DNA of 64,000 nt, taken from Prochloron sp. SulCav_FS08_3_32_3330. GTDB lineage: Bacteria; Cyanobacteriota; Cyanobacteriia; Cyanobacteriales; DYNF01. Of the stretch, positions 18,485-28,281 are shown in pieces. The position numbers and the translations under genes were made by a program. The stretch covers positions 1 through 64,000 of the forward strand of contig DYNF01000001.1 in the NCBI GenBank assembly GCA_020721205.1. Direction: 5' to 3'. The first letter of the stretch is position 1; every line of letters begins with the position of its first letter. The notes under the pieces were generated by a model. That model saw only the letters and a list, made by a program, of their open reading frames with translations. It ran no database searches and had not been told where the DNA came from.

Positions 18485-18670
18485 GAGGGCGTTTTTATTC
18501 TTTTTTTTGCAACAGATTAAAATCTGTTGCTACCCAAACGAAACCCGTCTTTACGGGTTTTCTGATTAAATATTAACTAATATTAAAAAAATTCAACCTG
18601 CGTAGGCAGGTTTTGCTTATGTAGCAACGGGTTTCAACCCGTTGCTTTTTGGAAAATGAAAACGCCCTGC
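18485..18670. mobile_element. MITE family 1, second copy
   Basis: This 186-bp copy begins GAGGGCGTTTTTATTC and ends AATGAAAACGCCCTGC, in the opposite internal orientation to the copy at 3062. It is flanked by the 8-bp direct repeat TACAGGGA at 18477-18484 and 18671-18678. It has inserted into a GGGCTAAAGCCC palindrome whose halves now lie at about 18464 and 18852. Confidence 0.85.
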
Positions 18671-18678
18671 TACAGGGA

Positions 18679-18840
18679 GCAGGGCGTTTTCATTCTTTTT
18701 TTTGCAACAGATTAAAATCTGTTGCTACCCAAACGAAACCCGTCTTTACGGGTTTTCTGATTAAATATTAACTAATATTAAAAAAATTCAACCTGCGAAG
18801 GCAGGTTTTGCTTATGTAGCAACGGGTTTCAACCCGTTGC
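18679..18840. mobile_element. MITE family 1, third copy with shortened right end
   Basis: This copy starts GCAGGGCGTTTTCATTC but stops at CAACCCGTTGC, missing the last 30 or so bases of the element. It is nevertheless followed by a third TACAGGGA at 18841-18848. Sequence otherwise almost matches the neighbour, so it looks like a tandem duplication with a terminal deletion. The 120 bases between it and recQ are AT-rich, with no other feature seen. Confidence 0.8.
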
Positions 18841-18965
18841 TACAGGGAGAGGGCTAAAGCCCTACTACAAACTTTTTTAGATAAAATAATATTTAGGAAT
18901 AGCTACTTATTTGTTCATTAACTATTAAAATAAGAACTAAATATTGATTATTAATTATTAATTAC

Positions 18966-21104
18966 ATGATGATACCACAGGAATCTTTAGAACAAGCTTT
19001 AAAACAGTTTTTTGGTTATGATACTTTTCGCCCCGGGCAAAAAGATATTATTGAAAAAGCCCTCACGAATCAAGATTTATTAGTAATAATGCCCACCGGA
19101 GGGGGTAAATCTTTATGTTTTCAACTTCCTGCTTTACTAAAAAAAGGTCTCACGATTGTGGTTTCTCCTTTGATTGCTTTAATGCAGGATCAAGTTGATA
19201 GTTTATTGGATAATGGTATTGGTGCAACTTTTCTCAATAGTACCTTAAATTGGGATGAATTAAAATCAAGAGAATTGGCAATTTTAAATGGTAAAATTAA
19301 GTTGTTATATGTGGCACCAGAAAGATTATTGAGTGAGAAATTTTTGTTTTTTTTAGATAGGTTAAAAAATAGTATTGGTATTTCTGGTTTTGCGATTGAT
19401 GAGGCTCATTGTGTATCAGAATGGGGGCATGATTTTCGCCCTGAATATCGCAAAATGATCCTGTTACGTTACCGTTATTCAGATATTCCTATTATGGCTT
19501 TAACTGCTACTGCAACGGAGCGAGTTAAAGAGGATATTGTTAAACAATTAGGTTTACAAAATGCTGAGACTTATTTAAGTAGTTTTAATCGTCCTAATTT
19601 ATATTATGAAGTTAGACCGAAAGAACGTCAAAGTTATAATGAATTATTAACTTATATTCGTACTAATAAAGGGGCAGGAATTATCTATTGTTTAAGTCGA
19701 AAAAATGTAGATGAATTAACTTTTAGATTACAACAGGATAATATTTCAGCTTTACCTTATCATGCGGGTTTAAATGATGAAGTTAGAAGTACAAATCAAA
19801 ATCGTTTTATTCGAGATGATGTGAGAATTATTGTAGCAACAATTGCTTTTGGTATGGGGATAAATAAGCCTGATGTAAGGTTTGTGATTCATTATAATTT
19901 ACCTCGAACTTTAGAAAATTATTATCAAGAATCGGGTCGGGCTGGAAGGGATGGAGAACCTGCTAAATGTATCTTATTTTTTACTTTTAGTGATATTAAA
20001 AGAGTGGAATATTTAATTGATCAACAAAGTGATGAAACTCAACAAAAAATTTCCCGTCAACAGTTAAGAAAGATGATTGATTATTCAGAAGGGACTGAAT
20101 GTAGAAGGATTATTCAACTTAGTTATTTTGGGGAAAAATTCAAGGGAAATTGTCAAAATTGTGATAATTGTTTACAGCCAAAACCTGTAGAAGATTGGAC
20201 GATAGAATCCCAAAAGTTTTTATCTTGTGTAGCAAGGACTAAGGAAAGATTTGGGATTACTCATATTATTGATGTTTTAAGGGGATCAAGTAAGAAGAAA
20301 ATTATGCAATATGGACATCATTTATTATCAACTTATGGCATCGGAAAAGATCGCACTGTAGAGGAGTGGAGAATGTTAGGAAGGTCTTTACTTCATCAAG
20401 GATTAATATCAGAAACTACTGATGGTTATTCGGTTTTAAAATTGAATAAAAAGAGTTGGGAAATTTTAAAAAAAGAAAGAGATGTTAAAATTGCTGTTAC
20501 TTTAAGTAAAAAAGATCAATTATTAAAAGAATATAATTTAAAAAATGCGGAAGGTGAAATTTTATTTGAAAGATTAAAAGGTTTAAGAAAATATATTGCT
20601 GACTTACATTCCATTGCACCTTATGTAATTTTTCCTGATTCAACTTTAAGATTAATGGCACAAATGAAACCTCAATCTTTAACTCAATTTGCTAATATTT
20701 CTGGTATAACTGAATATAAATTAAAGCAATATGGAGAACAATTTTTATCAGAAATTAGAAGTTTTTGTCAAGAGCAAACTTTACCGATAAAATTACCTTC
20801 TGATAGTGAAATGATAACCTTAAGTTTACATCAACAAGGTTTAAATGTTAATAAAATTGCTGAAGTCAGAGGTTTAGCTATTAGTACAATTTATACGCAT
20901 TTAAGTAATTTAATTGAGATGAGACAACCTGTCGAAATTAGTCATTTAATTTCAGTAGAAAAACGTCAAGAAATTGTGAAAGTTATTGATGTTAAAGGAG
21001 ACGTTTCTTTAACACCAATTAAAGAGGAATTAGGGGACAATTATAATTATAATGAAATCCGTTTAGTGCGCTCATGGTGGCGTAAATCTAATCGGACTTG
21101 CTAG
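18966..21104 (+). CDS. recQ: ATP-dependent DNA helicase RecQ
   Basis: RecQ is a 3'-5' helicase that unwinds recombination and stalled-fork intermediates. The 712-aa product shows motif I MPTGGGKSLCFQLP (Lys48), motif II IDEAHCVSEWGHDFRPEY, motif VI ESGRAGRDGEPAKC and the zinc-binding RQC cysteines (CRRIIQLSYF, CQNCDNC). These are followed by a winged helix, an HRDC domain around residues 535-605 (LRKYIADLHSIAPYVIF) and a C-terminal HTH_40-type region (GLNVNKIAEVRGLAISTIYTHL). The order is that of canonical bacterial RecQ. It stands next to the restriction genes and upstream of an Rpn nuclease; whether it serves defence or housekeeping repair cannot be decided from the sequence. Confidence 0.95.
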   Translation: MMIPQESLEQALKQFFGYDTFRPGQKDIIEKALTNQDLLVIMPTGGGKSLCFQLPALLKKGLTIVVSPLIALMQDQVDSLLDNGIGATFLNSTLNWDELKSRELAILNGKIKLLYVAPERLLSEKFLFFLDRLKNSIGISGFAIDEAHCVSEWGHDFRPEYRKMILLRYRYSDIPIMALTATATERVKEDIVKQLGLQNAETYLSSFNRPNLYYEVRPKERQSYNELLTYIRTNKGAGIIYCLSRKNVDELTFRLQQDNISALPYHAGLNDEVRSTNQNRFIRDDVRIIVATIAFGMGINKPDVRFVIHYNLPRTLENYYQESGRAGRDGEPAKCILFFTFSDIKRVEYLIDQQSDETQQKISRQQLRKMIDYSEGTECRRIIQLSYFGEKFKGNCQNCDNCLQPKPVEDWTIESQKFLSCVARTKERFGITHIIDVLRGSSKKKIMQYGHHLLSTYGIGKDRTVEEWRMLGRSLLHQGLISETTDGYSVLKLNKKSWEILKKERDVKIAVTLSKKDQLLKEYNLKNAEGEILFERLKGLRKYIADLHSIAPYVIFPDSTLRLMAQMKPQSLTQFANISGITEYKLKQYGEQFLSEIRSFCQEQTLPIKLPSDSEMITLSLHQQGLNVNKIAEVRGLAISTIYTHLSNLIEMRQPVEISHLISVEKRQEIVKVIDVKGDVSLTPIKEELGDNYNYNEIRLVRSWWRKSNRTC

Positions 21105-21150
21105 TGCGATCTTATGCTAAAATTAAAATTAAATTAATTCACAAAAAAAA

Positions 21151-21169
21151 GGGTTAATCAAATTAACCC
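21151..21169. terminator. Hairpin between recQ and the Rpn gene
   Basis: GGGTTAAT-CAA-ATTAACCC is a perfect 8-bp stem. The homopolymer run (A8) lies on its left side, so it would act best as a terminator for minus-strand transcription, although both flanking genes are on the plus strand. A role in ending recQ transcription is uncertain. Confidence 0.4.
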
Positions 21170-21196
21170 CAGTATCATAAAAAAATCTAAATCAAA

Positions 21197-22162
21197 ATGA
21201 GTGAAATTACCGCTAATTACGATGAAACTTGGAAAGAAGCAATAGGAGACTATTTCGAGTCATTCCTGATATTTTTTTATCCAGAAATTCATCAACAAAT
21301 AGACTGGCAAAAAACCCCAATTTCTTTAGATAAAGAACTAGAACAAATAACAGCCTCGGCGGAAACCGAAAAGCGTTATGCTGATAAATTATACAAGGTT
21401 TGGTTACTAAATGGTCAAGAAATTTGGATTTTAATTCATATTGAGATCCAAAGTCAATATGACAAAGAATTTCCCCTGCGAATGTTTATCTATAACTATC
21501 GTGCTTTTGACTTATATCATCAACCTGTAATTAGTTTAGCTATACTAGGAGATGAAACTAAATCTTGGCGACCTAATTCTTATCAATATGGTTTAGGAAA
21601 AAGTCAATTAAAATTAGATTTTTCCATTGTTAAACTTTTAGATTATTCTGAGGAGGAATTATTAGAAAGTAATAATATTTTTGCTATCGTAGTTATGGCA
21701 CATTTAAAAACTAAAGCAACTACGAGTAATTTAACAGCAAGAGAACAATGGAAATGGACTTTAACCCGTTTACTTTATGAAAAAGGTTATAATCGAAAAC
21801 AAATTGTTGATTTATACAAAGTCATTGATTTAATGATGAGTTTATCACAAGATTTACAACTAAGTTTTGAACAAAAATTAACTAAATATCAGGAGGAAAG
21901 AAAAATGCCTTTATTAAGTAATATTGAAAGACGCGCTTGGGAAAAGGGTGAACAAAAAGGAGCTAAAGAAACTTGTCAACAAAATATTATTGATTTACTC
22001 AAAGCTCGTTTTAATACTTTACCCGAAAGCTTAATTACTACTATCAAAAATTTTGATGATTTAGCTTTTTTAAAACAGTTACATTTAACAACAATTACTG
22101 TTAATTCTCTAGCTGAATTTGAGCAATTAATTCATCAAAATCGTACTAATAGTGGTAGTTAA
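21197..22162 (+). CDS. Rpn/YhgA-like PD-(D/E)xK nuclease family protein
   Basis: This 321-aa protein belongs to the large cyanobacterial Rpn (recombination-promoting nuclease/transposase-like) group. Recognisable parts are ITANYDETWKEAIGDYFESF at the start, a nuclease-core-like segment YADKLYKVWLLNGQEIWILI followed by HIEIQSQ with the family's His-Glu-Gln pattern, and the C-terminal KGEQKGAKETCQQNII helix before a DUF4351-like tail. The ATG at 21197 fits the family start. The last codons overlap, in another frame, a relic of an ABC-transporter TOBE domain, so the C-terminus may have been altered by that junction. Biological role is not established for this subgroup. Confidence 0.78.
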   Translation: MSEITANYDETWKEAIGDYFESFLIFFYPEIHQQIDWQKTPISLDKELEQITASAETEKRYADKLYKVWLLNGQEIWILIHIEIQSQYDKEFPLRMFIYNYRAFDLYHQPVISLAILGDETKSWRPNSYQYGLGKSQLKLDFSIVKLLDYSEEELLESNNIFAIVVMAHLKTKATTSNLTAREQWKWTLTRLLYEKGYNRKQIVDLYKVIDLMMSLSQDLQLSFEQKLTKYQEERKMPLLSNIERRAWEKGEQKGAKETCQQNIIDLLKARFNTLPESLITTIKNFDDLAFLKQLHLTTITVNSLAEFEQLIHQNRTNSGS

Positions 22163-22256
22163 TATTAGCAGAGAGCGTTTTGATCAACTTAATTTAACGA
22201 CAGATCAACAGGTATTTGTTAAGCCTAAAAATGCCGTACTTTTCTATAATATTTAA
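22149..22256 (+). pseudogene. Relic of an ABC-transporter ATPase C-terminus (TOBE, CysA-like)
   Basis: An open frame without a start reads VVVNISRERFDQLNLTTDQQ then VFVKPKNAVLFYNI and stop. This resembles the C-terminal TOBE strand pattern of sulfate/molybdate ABC ATPases (ISRE-F--L-L--G--VFV-PK-A--F). It overlaps the end of the Rpn gene in a different frame. No ATPase domain is nearby, so it is a fragment. Family match is by pattern and moderately sure. Confidence 0.45.
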
Positions 22257-22262
22257 TTAAGA

Positions 22263-22320
22263 AAGTTTGTTGTTGGGGTTTAGATCTAGCTAGGTGGTGC
22301 TAAAGCACAACAACAAACTT
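22263..22320. repeat. GCTAAAGC palindrome family copy before the HstK-like gene end
   Basis: AAGTTTGTTGTTGGGGTTTAG and GTGCTAAAGCACAACAACAA with AACTT form a diverged inverted pair. It lies immediately next to the stop codon of the minus-strand kinase gene at 22323 and could act as a transcription end for it. Confidence 0.7.
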
Positions 22321-22322
22321 GA

Positions 22323-25300
22323 TCATGCTATTTTTTTAGGTAAATTAATAATAAATTCCGTATAATTTCCCAATTTACTATTAATATTAATTGTGCCTTG
22401 ATGTTGTCCCACAATGATATCATTAGTTAAAGATAAACCTAATCCTGTGCCTTCTCCGGTCGGTTTTGTGGTGAAAAATGGTTCAAATATTTTCTCCATT
22501 ATTTCGGGTGCAATACCCTCGCCATTATCTTTAATTTTTATTTCTATGATCTCTTGTAAATTAGCAGTTTTAATAGTTAAAATTGGGACAAAATTGGGGT
22601 TTAATTGCTGTTTTTGATAAAGAGAATAACAAGCATTATTAATTAAATTAGTAAAACATCGGCTCATAGATTGAGGAATAACTAAACTTTTTTCCATAGA
22701 TTGATCATAATTAGTTTCTATCTTAATACAAAAGTCTGACCAATTTCCTTGTAAACTTTGGATCACAAATTGTACTGATTCTGATAATAATTGATTAATA
22801 TTTCTTAATTCTAATTCCCCGGATTCTTGACGAGAGTGCATTAACATTGTATTAATAATTTGATTAGCTTTATCTCCTTGTTGATTAATCGCATTAGCAC
22901 ATTCTTTAAGGATAGTTAAATGCTCAATTATATTATTAGAATTGAGATTTAATTCTTCTTCAATTTGATTTAATATTGATAGAGAAATATCAGAAAAATT
23001 ATTAATAAAATTTAGAGGATTTTTTAATTCATGGGAAATTCCGGCGGTTAAACTTCCTAAAGAAGCTAATTTTTCTTGGGCAATCATTTGTTTTTGTGTT
23101 ATAGTTAATTTTTCTAAAGTTTGTTCAAGTATTTCGTTTTTATCTTTTAATTCTTGGGTGCGTTGAGTAACTGTTTCTTCTAAAATATTAGAGTAATTCT
23201 TTGATTTTTGATAGAGTAAAGCATTTTCTAAAGAAATAGCGGCTTGAGATGTTAAAATATTTAAAAGTTTAAGGCGATCGCTATTAAAAACTTGAGGAGT
23301 TTGATCATTTTCTAAATAAAGAATTGCAATTAATTTTTCAAAGCGAATAATGGGTAAACAAAGGATCGCTTTTGGTTGTTTTTGGATGAGATAGGGATCC
23401 CCAGCAAATAAAATTTCGTCTTCAATATTATCAATAATTAAAGCTGTTTTATGTTGAATGACATAATTAATAATTGATTGAGGAATATCCTTAAATTTCT
23501 CAATTTTAATATTAGGAAAAAGACAACATTGACTGGTGCTACATTGAATAGAAATAATAAATTTATCTTCTTCTAATCTTAATAATATACCGGAATTTGC
23601 ACCCCCTGAATTTTCGATAATTACTTTCATAAAATTAGAGAGAAAATGATTAATTTCGATAGATTCAGAAATCACTTGAGAAGCTTTAATCACTGTATTT
23701 AAGTCTAGTAAATTACCCGAAGTAGAAATACTAGAAGCTAAAGTTTCAGTGGTGTTTTCCCCTAAGGAATAATGTTGTTTTAATAAAGGTGTAATTAATT
23801 GAGGATATTTTTTTTCTAAATCATTAATTTTTGCTTTTGCCCCCCAACAGGAATAATAATAATAAGCATCACTTAAATAAATTTTGGCAATCTTTTCTTT
23901 CCCCCAACTTAAATAAAATTTTCCTAATAATTCGTTACTTAATCCTGCTTCTTGAAGATAATTATTTTCTCTTGCTAATTTTATCGCTTTTTCATAATTT
24001 TCTATTGCCTCTAATTTTTGATCTAAAACTCGATTTTTTTCTGCTTCTACTAAATAATATTTATGGAGAAAATTCATAGGAGCATAAGTAGCCCAATGAT
24101 GTATTTTTTCTTGATTTAATGTTACTTTTTCTAAGATTTGTGCTTGTTTTTCGACAGAATTTTGATTAAAGTTTGTTAATAAAGTTAGAGATTGATAAAA
24201 GTAAAATAAAGCAAAAACATTATATCCAGCCACCCCATTAATATAAGCTTCTCCTTCTAAAGCAATTTCTTGGGCTTTTTCAATATTTTCAAATAAATAA
24301 TAAAGAATTAATTGATTAATATAAAATGTGCCGATCGAAAAAGTATCATTAGCTTGTTTGTGAATAGAAACCATAATTTCTTTATTATAAATGTCTCCTT
24401 TTAATTCAAAAGGTATTTCATTTTTTCCAAGTAAATTGAGGACAGATTGCCAATAAATACGATGAAAATTATAAGCTGTATCTTGTTTAAGATGACGAAT
24501 AGCATCACCATAAATTTTCATTTCTTTTGCTAAATCTGATAATTCATTTCCTTGTAAATAAGAAAGGGAACAATAATTATAAATACAGTAAGCCGCAAAT
24601 TCTAAATCCCCCGTTTCTAAACCACTTTGATACCCTTCTAATAAAGGTTTTAATGATTGTTGAAGCGGGTTTTTCCAAGGACGAATAAAGGGATAAACTA
24701 AGTTAAAAACTTTGGCTTTTAATTTAGTTGCATTGAATTTTTCTAATAAATATAATGCGATTTCTCCTGACTCATATCCTTGATCAATATTAGGCGTAAA
24801 TGCACAAATAATTAAGCCATAAGTAGCATAAGCATAAGCAGAATTAGGGCAATTTCCATATTTTAAAGATAAATTAATCTGTTTTAAAATAATTAAAGGA
24901 TAAAGCAACGGAAAACCAATATAAGCGGCAGAAGAAACGATGGCTAAAATAGCGATCGCCCCTATTTTATTTTCATCTTTCATGATTGGCAAATTACTTA
25001 AATCTGTTAAATTTTTTCCTTTTAAATTATTAGCAGTTTCCTTTAAAGCTAAATTAACATCATTTTGATTTATTTTTTCCAGATCAGGAAATTCGATCTC
25101 TAATTTTTTGAGAATATTAAAAGCGGTATTAACTGCTTCTAATAAATTATTTTGAGCAATCAAAGCTTGAATTTTAACTTGATAAATATTAATCGTATCT
25201 AATAAATTTTTAGCATTATTTAACACGATTAAAATTTGATTTTCCATCGCCTCAAAATCGCCGTTTAAATAGGCAGATTCGGCTGTTTTTGTGGATAATT

Positions 25301-27773
25301 CTAATCTTAATTGATAATTATTTTGCCAACTTTCTTCTGTTAGAAGGATCATACCTATATTAAAATATTCTATTGCCGCTTTATAAGCAGTGGAAATTAA
25401 AGCTTTATTTCCCGCAATTAAATTTAACTTTGTTAATTGTATTTTTTCTTGAATATTGGTGATTAAATCAACGCCATAATTTAATTGATTAACAATTTTA
25501 AAAATATTTTCTTCTCGATCTTTTTCGGGAATATTTGCTAATAATAATTGTCCGATTTTTACATGAGTTATTTGTTTTTCAGATTCAGGAATTAATAAAT
25601 AAGCCGCTTGTTGGACTCGATCATGTAAAAATTTATAAGTAATTTTCGAGTCAAAATTATCTTTAATTAAATTTTCCTCTGTCTCTTGTTGATAAAAAAA
25701 CTTGTAAGTTTCATTAATAGGAATAATAAATTCTTCTTTTAAAGCAGACCATAAATATTTTGCTGTTTCTTGAATAGATTTTTGGGAAACTATTGCCAAA
25801 GTTTCTATTTCAAATTGATTACCAATACAAGCGGCTAATTGCAAAAATTCTTGAGTTTGGGACGGTAATTTTTGCAATTGAATAGACATAAATTCTACTA
25901 CATTATTGGTTAAAGCTAATTGTTGAATTTGAGCAATATCACATTGCCAATAACCTAATTTTGATTGAAAATAAATATAATTATCGGTATATAATGCTTT
26001 TAAAAATTGAGTAGCAAAAAAGGGATTTCCTTGGGTTTTTTGATCCACTAATTCCGTTAAAGGTAAGGCTAATCTTAAAGTACAACTTAAAGTATCTGAA
26101 ATTAGCAAATTCAAGTCATTTTTAGTTAAAGGTGATAAAGTTATTTGATTAATAATTGCCCCCTCTTTTCTCATTTCTTCTAAGGTTAAAATTAAAGGAT
26201 GACTAGCATTAACTTCATTATCTCGATAAGCACCAATTAATAATAAAGAAGCTTCGGTTTCTTCTGAGTTTAAATTTTGCTGATTAAATTCACTAATAAT
26301 AATTTTAATTAAATTTAAAGAAGCTAAATCAATCCATTGTAAATCGTCTAAAAAGATGACTAAAGGATGATCTTTTTTCGCAAATAATTTAATAAAATTT
26401 TCAAAGAGTAAATTAAACCGATTTTGACCCGCATTTCCTGATAGTTCAGTTACGGGAGATTGGCGACCAATGATAATTTCTAATTCGGGAATTACATCAA
26501 TTAAAATTTGACCATTATTTCCTAATACTTGTAATATGCTTTCTTTCCACTGAGTAAGGCTTTCTACACTTTGAGTTAGCAATTGTGCCATTAATTCTCT
26601 TAAAGCCTGAACTAAAGCAGAAAAGGGAATATTGCGTTGAAATTTATCAAATTTTCCCTTAATAAAATAGCCTCTTTGTCTAACAATAGGCTTCTGAACT
26701 TCATTAACTACGGCGGTTTTTCCTACCCCGGAATATCCCGCTACTAACATCATTTCTACAGCTTTATTTCTCTCCTTTGTAACAGGAGATTGAGGAGATT
26801 TACTGATTCTTGTAAAAGCATCTAATAAAATTTTAACTTCCGTTTCCCTACCATAAAGTTTCTCAGAAATAATAAAGCGATCACTCCTATCTCTCGTTGC
26901 CAATTGAAAAGAAGTGATATAATTTTTTTCCTTTAATTGTTGTTGACATTGTTCTAAATCATATCTAATTCCTAAAGCAGTTTGATATCGTTGATCAGGA
27001 CTTTTTCCCATTAATTTCAAAATAATATTTGACAAAACTTCTGGAATTTCAGACTTAATATTTTGGGGTGAAATAGGTTGTTGAACAATGTGACTATGCA
27101 CTAACTCAATCAGATCATCGGAAGCAAAAGGTAGTTGATCTGTTAATAATTCATAAAAAGTAATTCCTAAAGAATAAAAATCCGTTCTATAATCAATTCC
27201 TCTATTCATTCTACCTGTTTGTTCTGGGGAAATATAAGCCAATGTTCCTTCTAAAAGATTAGGGGTAATTAAAGATTGATTTTCTTTCGGTAAAAGAGAG
27301 GATAAACTAAAATCTATTAACTTAACTTCTTTCGTTTGAGGGTTAATTAAAATATTACTTGGTTTAATATCTTTATGAATAATTAAATTTTGATAAAGTC
27401 CTGCTAAAATATCAGTAATTGCTGGGGCAATTTCCAGAAATTCTGTTAATTTATCTTGAAAATTATGCTCTTTTATGTTAACATTAAAATATTCTTTTAA
27501 AGAGATCAAACCTTCATCTTTCATGATTAAAGCATAACTATTTTGATAACGGTCTAAAGCGATCGGATAAACAATTCCTGATAAATTTAATCCTTTAATT
27601 AAAGTATATTGATTGCGAAATCTTACCAATTCAGTAAAAGTTGGATATTCATTTTTCAGAACTTTAATAATTACAGGTTCATGATTGACAAGAGAAACTC
27701 CTTTATAAATTAAAGTTTTAGAACTTTCATAAATTTGTTCAATAATTTGATAATTAAAAAGTTGTGTATTCAT
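22323..27773 (-). CDS. Hybrid Ser/Thr kinase-AAA ATPase-GAF-histidine kinase (HstK-like)
   Basis: This 1816-aa signalling protein combines two kinase types. Residues 1-275 are a Hanks-type kinase: Lys37 in VIIKVLK, catalytic loop HKDIKPSNILI (Asp135), and DFS (154-156) in place of DFG. Next comes an AAA_16 ATPase with Walker A AGYSGVGKTAV (Lys352) and LVIFLDDLQWID, then a long TPR-like helical region (about 700-1300) and a GAF domain (about 1350-1490). The end is a histidine kinase: phospho-acceptor His1581 in GISHELKNPLNF, N-box NLINNACYSLY, and DNGEGIAPE and GTGLGLSL boxes. Domain order matches the HstK family of cyanobacteria. No response regulator is adjacent. HKD and DFS are deviations whose effect on Ser/Thr kinase activity is unknown. 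It stands as a single gene. Confidence 0.92.
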   Translation of the reverse strand: MNTQLFNYQIIEQIYESSKTLIYKGVSLVNHEPVIIKVLKNEYPTFTELVRFRNQYTLIKGLNLSGIVYPIALDRYQNSYALIMKDEGLISLKEYFNVNIKEHNFQDKLTEFLEIAPAITDILAGLYQNLIIHKDIKPSNILINPQTKEVKLIDFSLSSLLPKENQSLITPNLLEGTLAYISPEQTGRMNRGIDYRTDFYSLGITFYELLTDQLPFASDDLIELVHSHIVQQPISPQNIKSEIPEVLSNIILKLMGKSPDQRYQTALGIRYDLEQCQQQLKEKNYITSFQLATRDRSDRFIISEKLYGRETEVKILLDAFTRISKSPQSPVTKERNKAVEMMLVAGYSGVGKTAVVNEVQKPIVRQRGYFIKGKFDKFQRNIPFSALVQALRELMAQLLTQSVESLTQWKESILQVLGNNGQILIDVIPELEIIIGRQSPVTELSGNAGQNRFNLLFENFIKLFAKKDHPLVIFLDDLQWIDLASLNLIKIIISEFNQQNLNSEETEASLLLIGAYRDNEVNASHPLILTLEEMRKEGAIINQITLSPLTKNDLNLLISDTLSCTLRLALPLTELVDQKTQGNPFFATQFLKALYTDNYIYFQSKLGYWQCDIAQIQQLALTNNVVEFMSIQLQKLPSQTQEFLQLAACIGNQFEIETLAIVSQKSIQETAKYLWSALKEEFIIPINETYKFFYQQETEENLIKDNFDSKITYKFLHDRVQQAAYLLIPESEKQITHVKIGQLLLANIPEKDREENIFKIVNQLNYGVDLITNIQEKIQLTKLNLIAGNKALISTAYKAAIEYFNIGMILLTEESWQNNYQLRLELSTKTAESAYLNGDFEAMENQILIVLNNAKNLLDTINIYQVKIQALIAQNNLLEAVNTAFNILKKLEIEFPDLEKINQNDVNLALKETANNLKGKNLTDLSNLPIMKDENKIGAIAILAIVSSAAYIGFPLLYPLIILKQINLSLKYGNCPNSAYAYATYGLIICAFTPNIDQGYESGEIALYLLEKFNATKLKAKVFNLVYPFIRPWKNPLQQSLKPLLEGYQSGLETGDLEFAAYCIYNYCSLSYLQGNELSDLAKEMKIYGDAIRHLKQDTAYNFHRIYWQSVLNLLGKNEIPFELKGDIYNKEIMVSIHKQANDTFSIGTFYINQLILYYLFENIEKAQEIALEGEAYINGVAGYNVFALFYFYQSLTLLTNFNQNSVEKQAQILEKVTLNQEKIHHWATYAPMNFLHKYYLVEAEKNRVLDQKLEAIENYEKAIKLARENNYLQEAGLSNELLGKFYLSWGKEKIAKIYLSDAYYYYSCWGAKAKINDLEKKYPQLITPLLKQHYSLGENTTETLASSISTSGNLLDLNTVIKASQVISESIEINHFLSNFMKVIIENSGGANSGILLRLEEDKFIISIQCSTSQCCLFPNIKIEKFKDIPQSIINYVIQHKTALIIDNIEDEILFAGDPYLIQKQPKAILCLPIIRFEKLIAILYLENDQTPQVFNSDRLKLLNILTSQAAISLENALLYQKSKNYSNILEETVTQRTQELKDKNEILEQTLEKLTITQKQMIAQEKLASLGSLTAGISHELKNPLNFINNFSDISLSILNQIEEELNLNSNNIIEHLTILKECANAINQQGDKANQIINTMLMHSRQESGELELRNINQLLSESVQFVIQSLQGNWSDFCIKIETNYDQSMEKSLVIPQSMSRCFTNLINNACYSLYQKQQLNPNFVPILTIKTANLQEIIEIKIKDNGEGIAPEIMEKIFEPFFTTKPTGEGTGLGLSLTNDIIVGQHQGTININSKLGNYTEFIINLPKKIA

Positions 27774-27860
27774 GATAATATATCTTTTATTTGATTAGGA
27801 TTATTTGGTTAAAATCTCAATTTTTGATTAATAGTTTCAAAACTATTATGCTGGTCAAAA

Positions 27861-28044
27861 GCAGGGCGTTTTCATTCTTTTTTTTCAACGGGTTAAAACC
27901 TGTTGCTACCCAAACAAAACCCGTCTTTACGGGTTTCGAGATTAAATATTAACTAATATTAAAAAAATCAACCTGCGTAGGCAGGTTTTGTTTATGTAGC
28001 AACGGGTTTCAACCCGTTGCCTCCCGAGAATGAAAACGCCCTGG
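27861..28044. mobile_element. MITE family 1, copy with clean 8-bp target duplication
   Basis: GCAGGGCGTTTTCATTC ... AATGAAAACGCCCTGG is flanked by the exact direct repeat GGTCAAAA at 27853-27860 and 28045-28052. Internal hairpins (CAACGGGTTAAAACCTGTTG-like, ACCCGTCTTTACGGGT, ACCTGCGTAGGCAGGT, GCAACGGG...CCCGTTGC) match the other copies. This is the best defined insertion of the family. Confidence 0.88.
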
Positions 28045-28181
28045 GGTCAAAAGTGCAATAAATAAAATGTAACATTTTTTTTCACTTTTGTAACTAACTT
28101 TACAAAAAGATACTTTTTTTTTTCAAAATCTCAATATGTGCGAAAGATAAATCATAATTTTAATCATTCCCTAAAAGTTTT

Positions 28182-28225
28182 AACTAGATTTAAAACTTAT
28201 TAAAAAATAAGTTTTAAATCTAGTT
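28182..28225. other. Perfect 20-bp inverted repeat
   Basis: AACTAGATTTAAAACTTATT (28182-28201) is followed by a 4-base loop and its exact complement at 28206-28225. It lies 150 bases upstream of the agenet protein gene. No T-run follows, so it looks less like a terminator than an operator, cruciform or processed RNA stem. Function is unknown. Confidence 0.75.
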
Positions 28226-28281
28226 GATAAATAGAAAAAGTGTTATATAATCTTAATCAGTGATCAATTTTCCCATCTACC

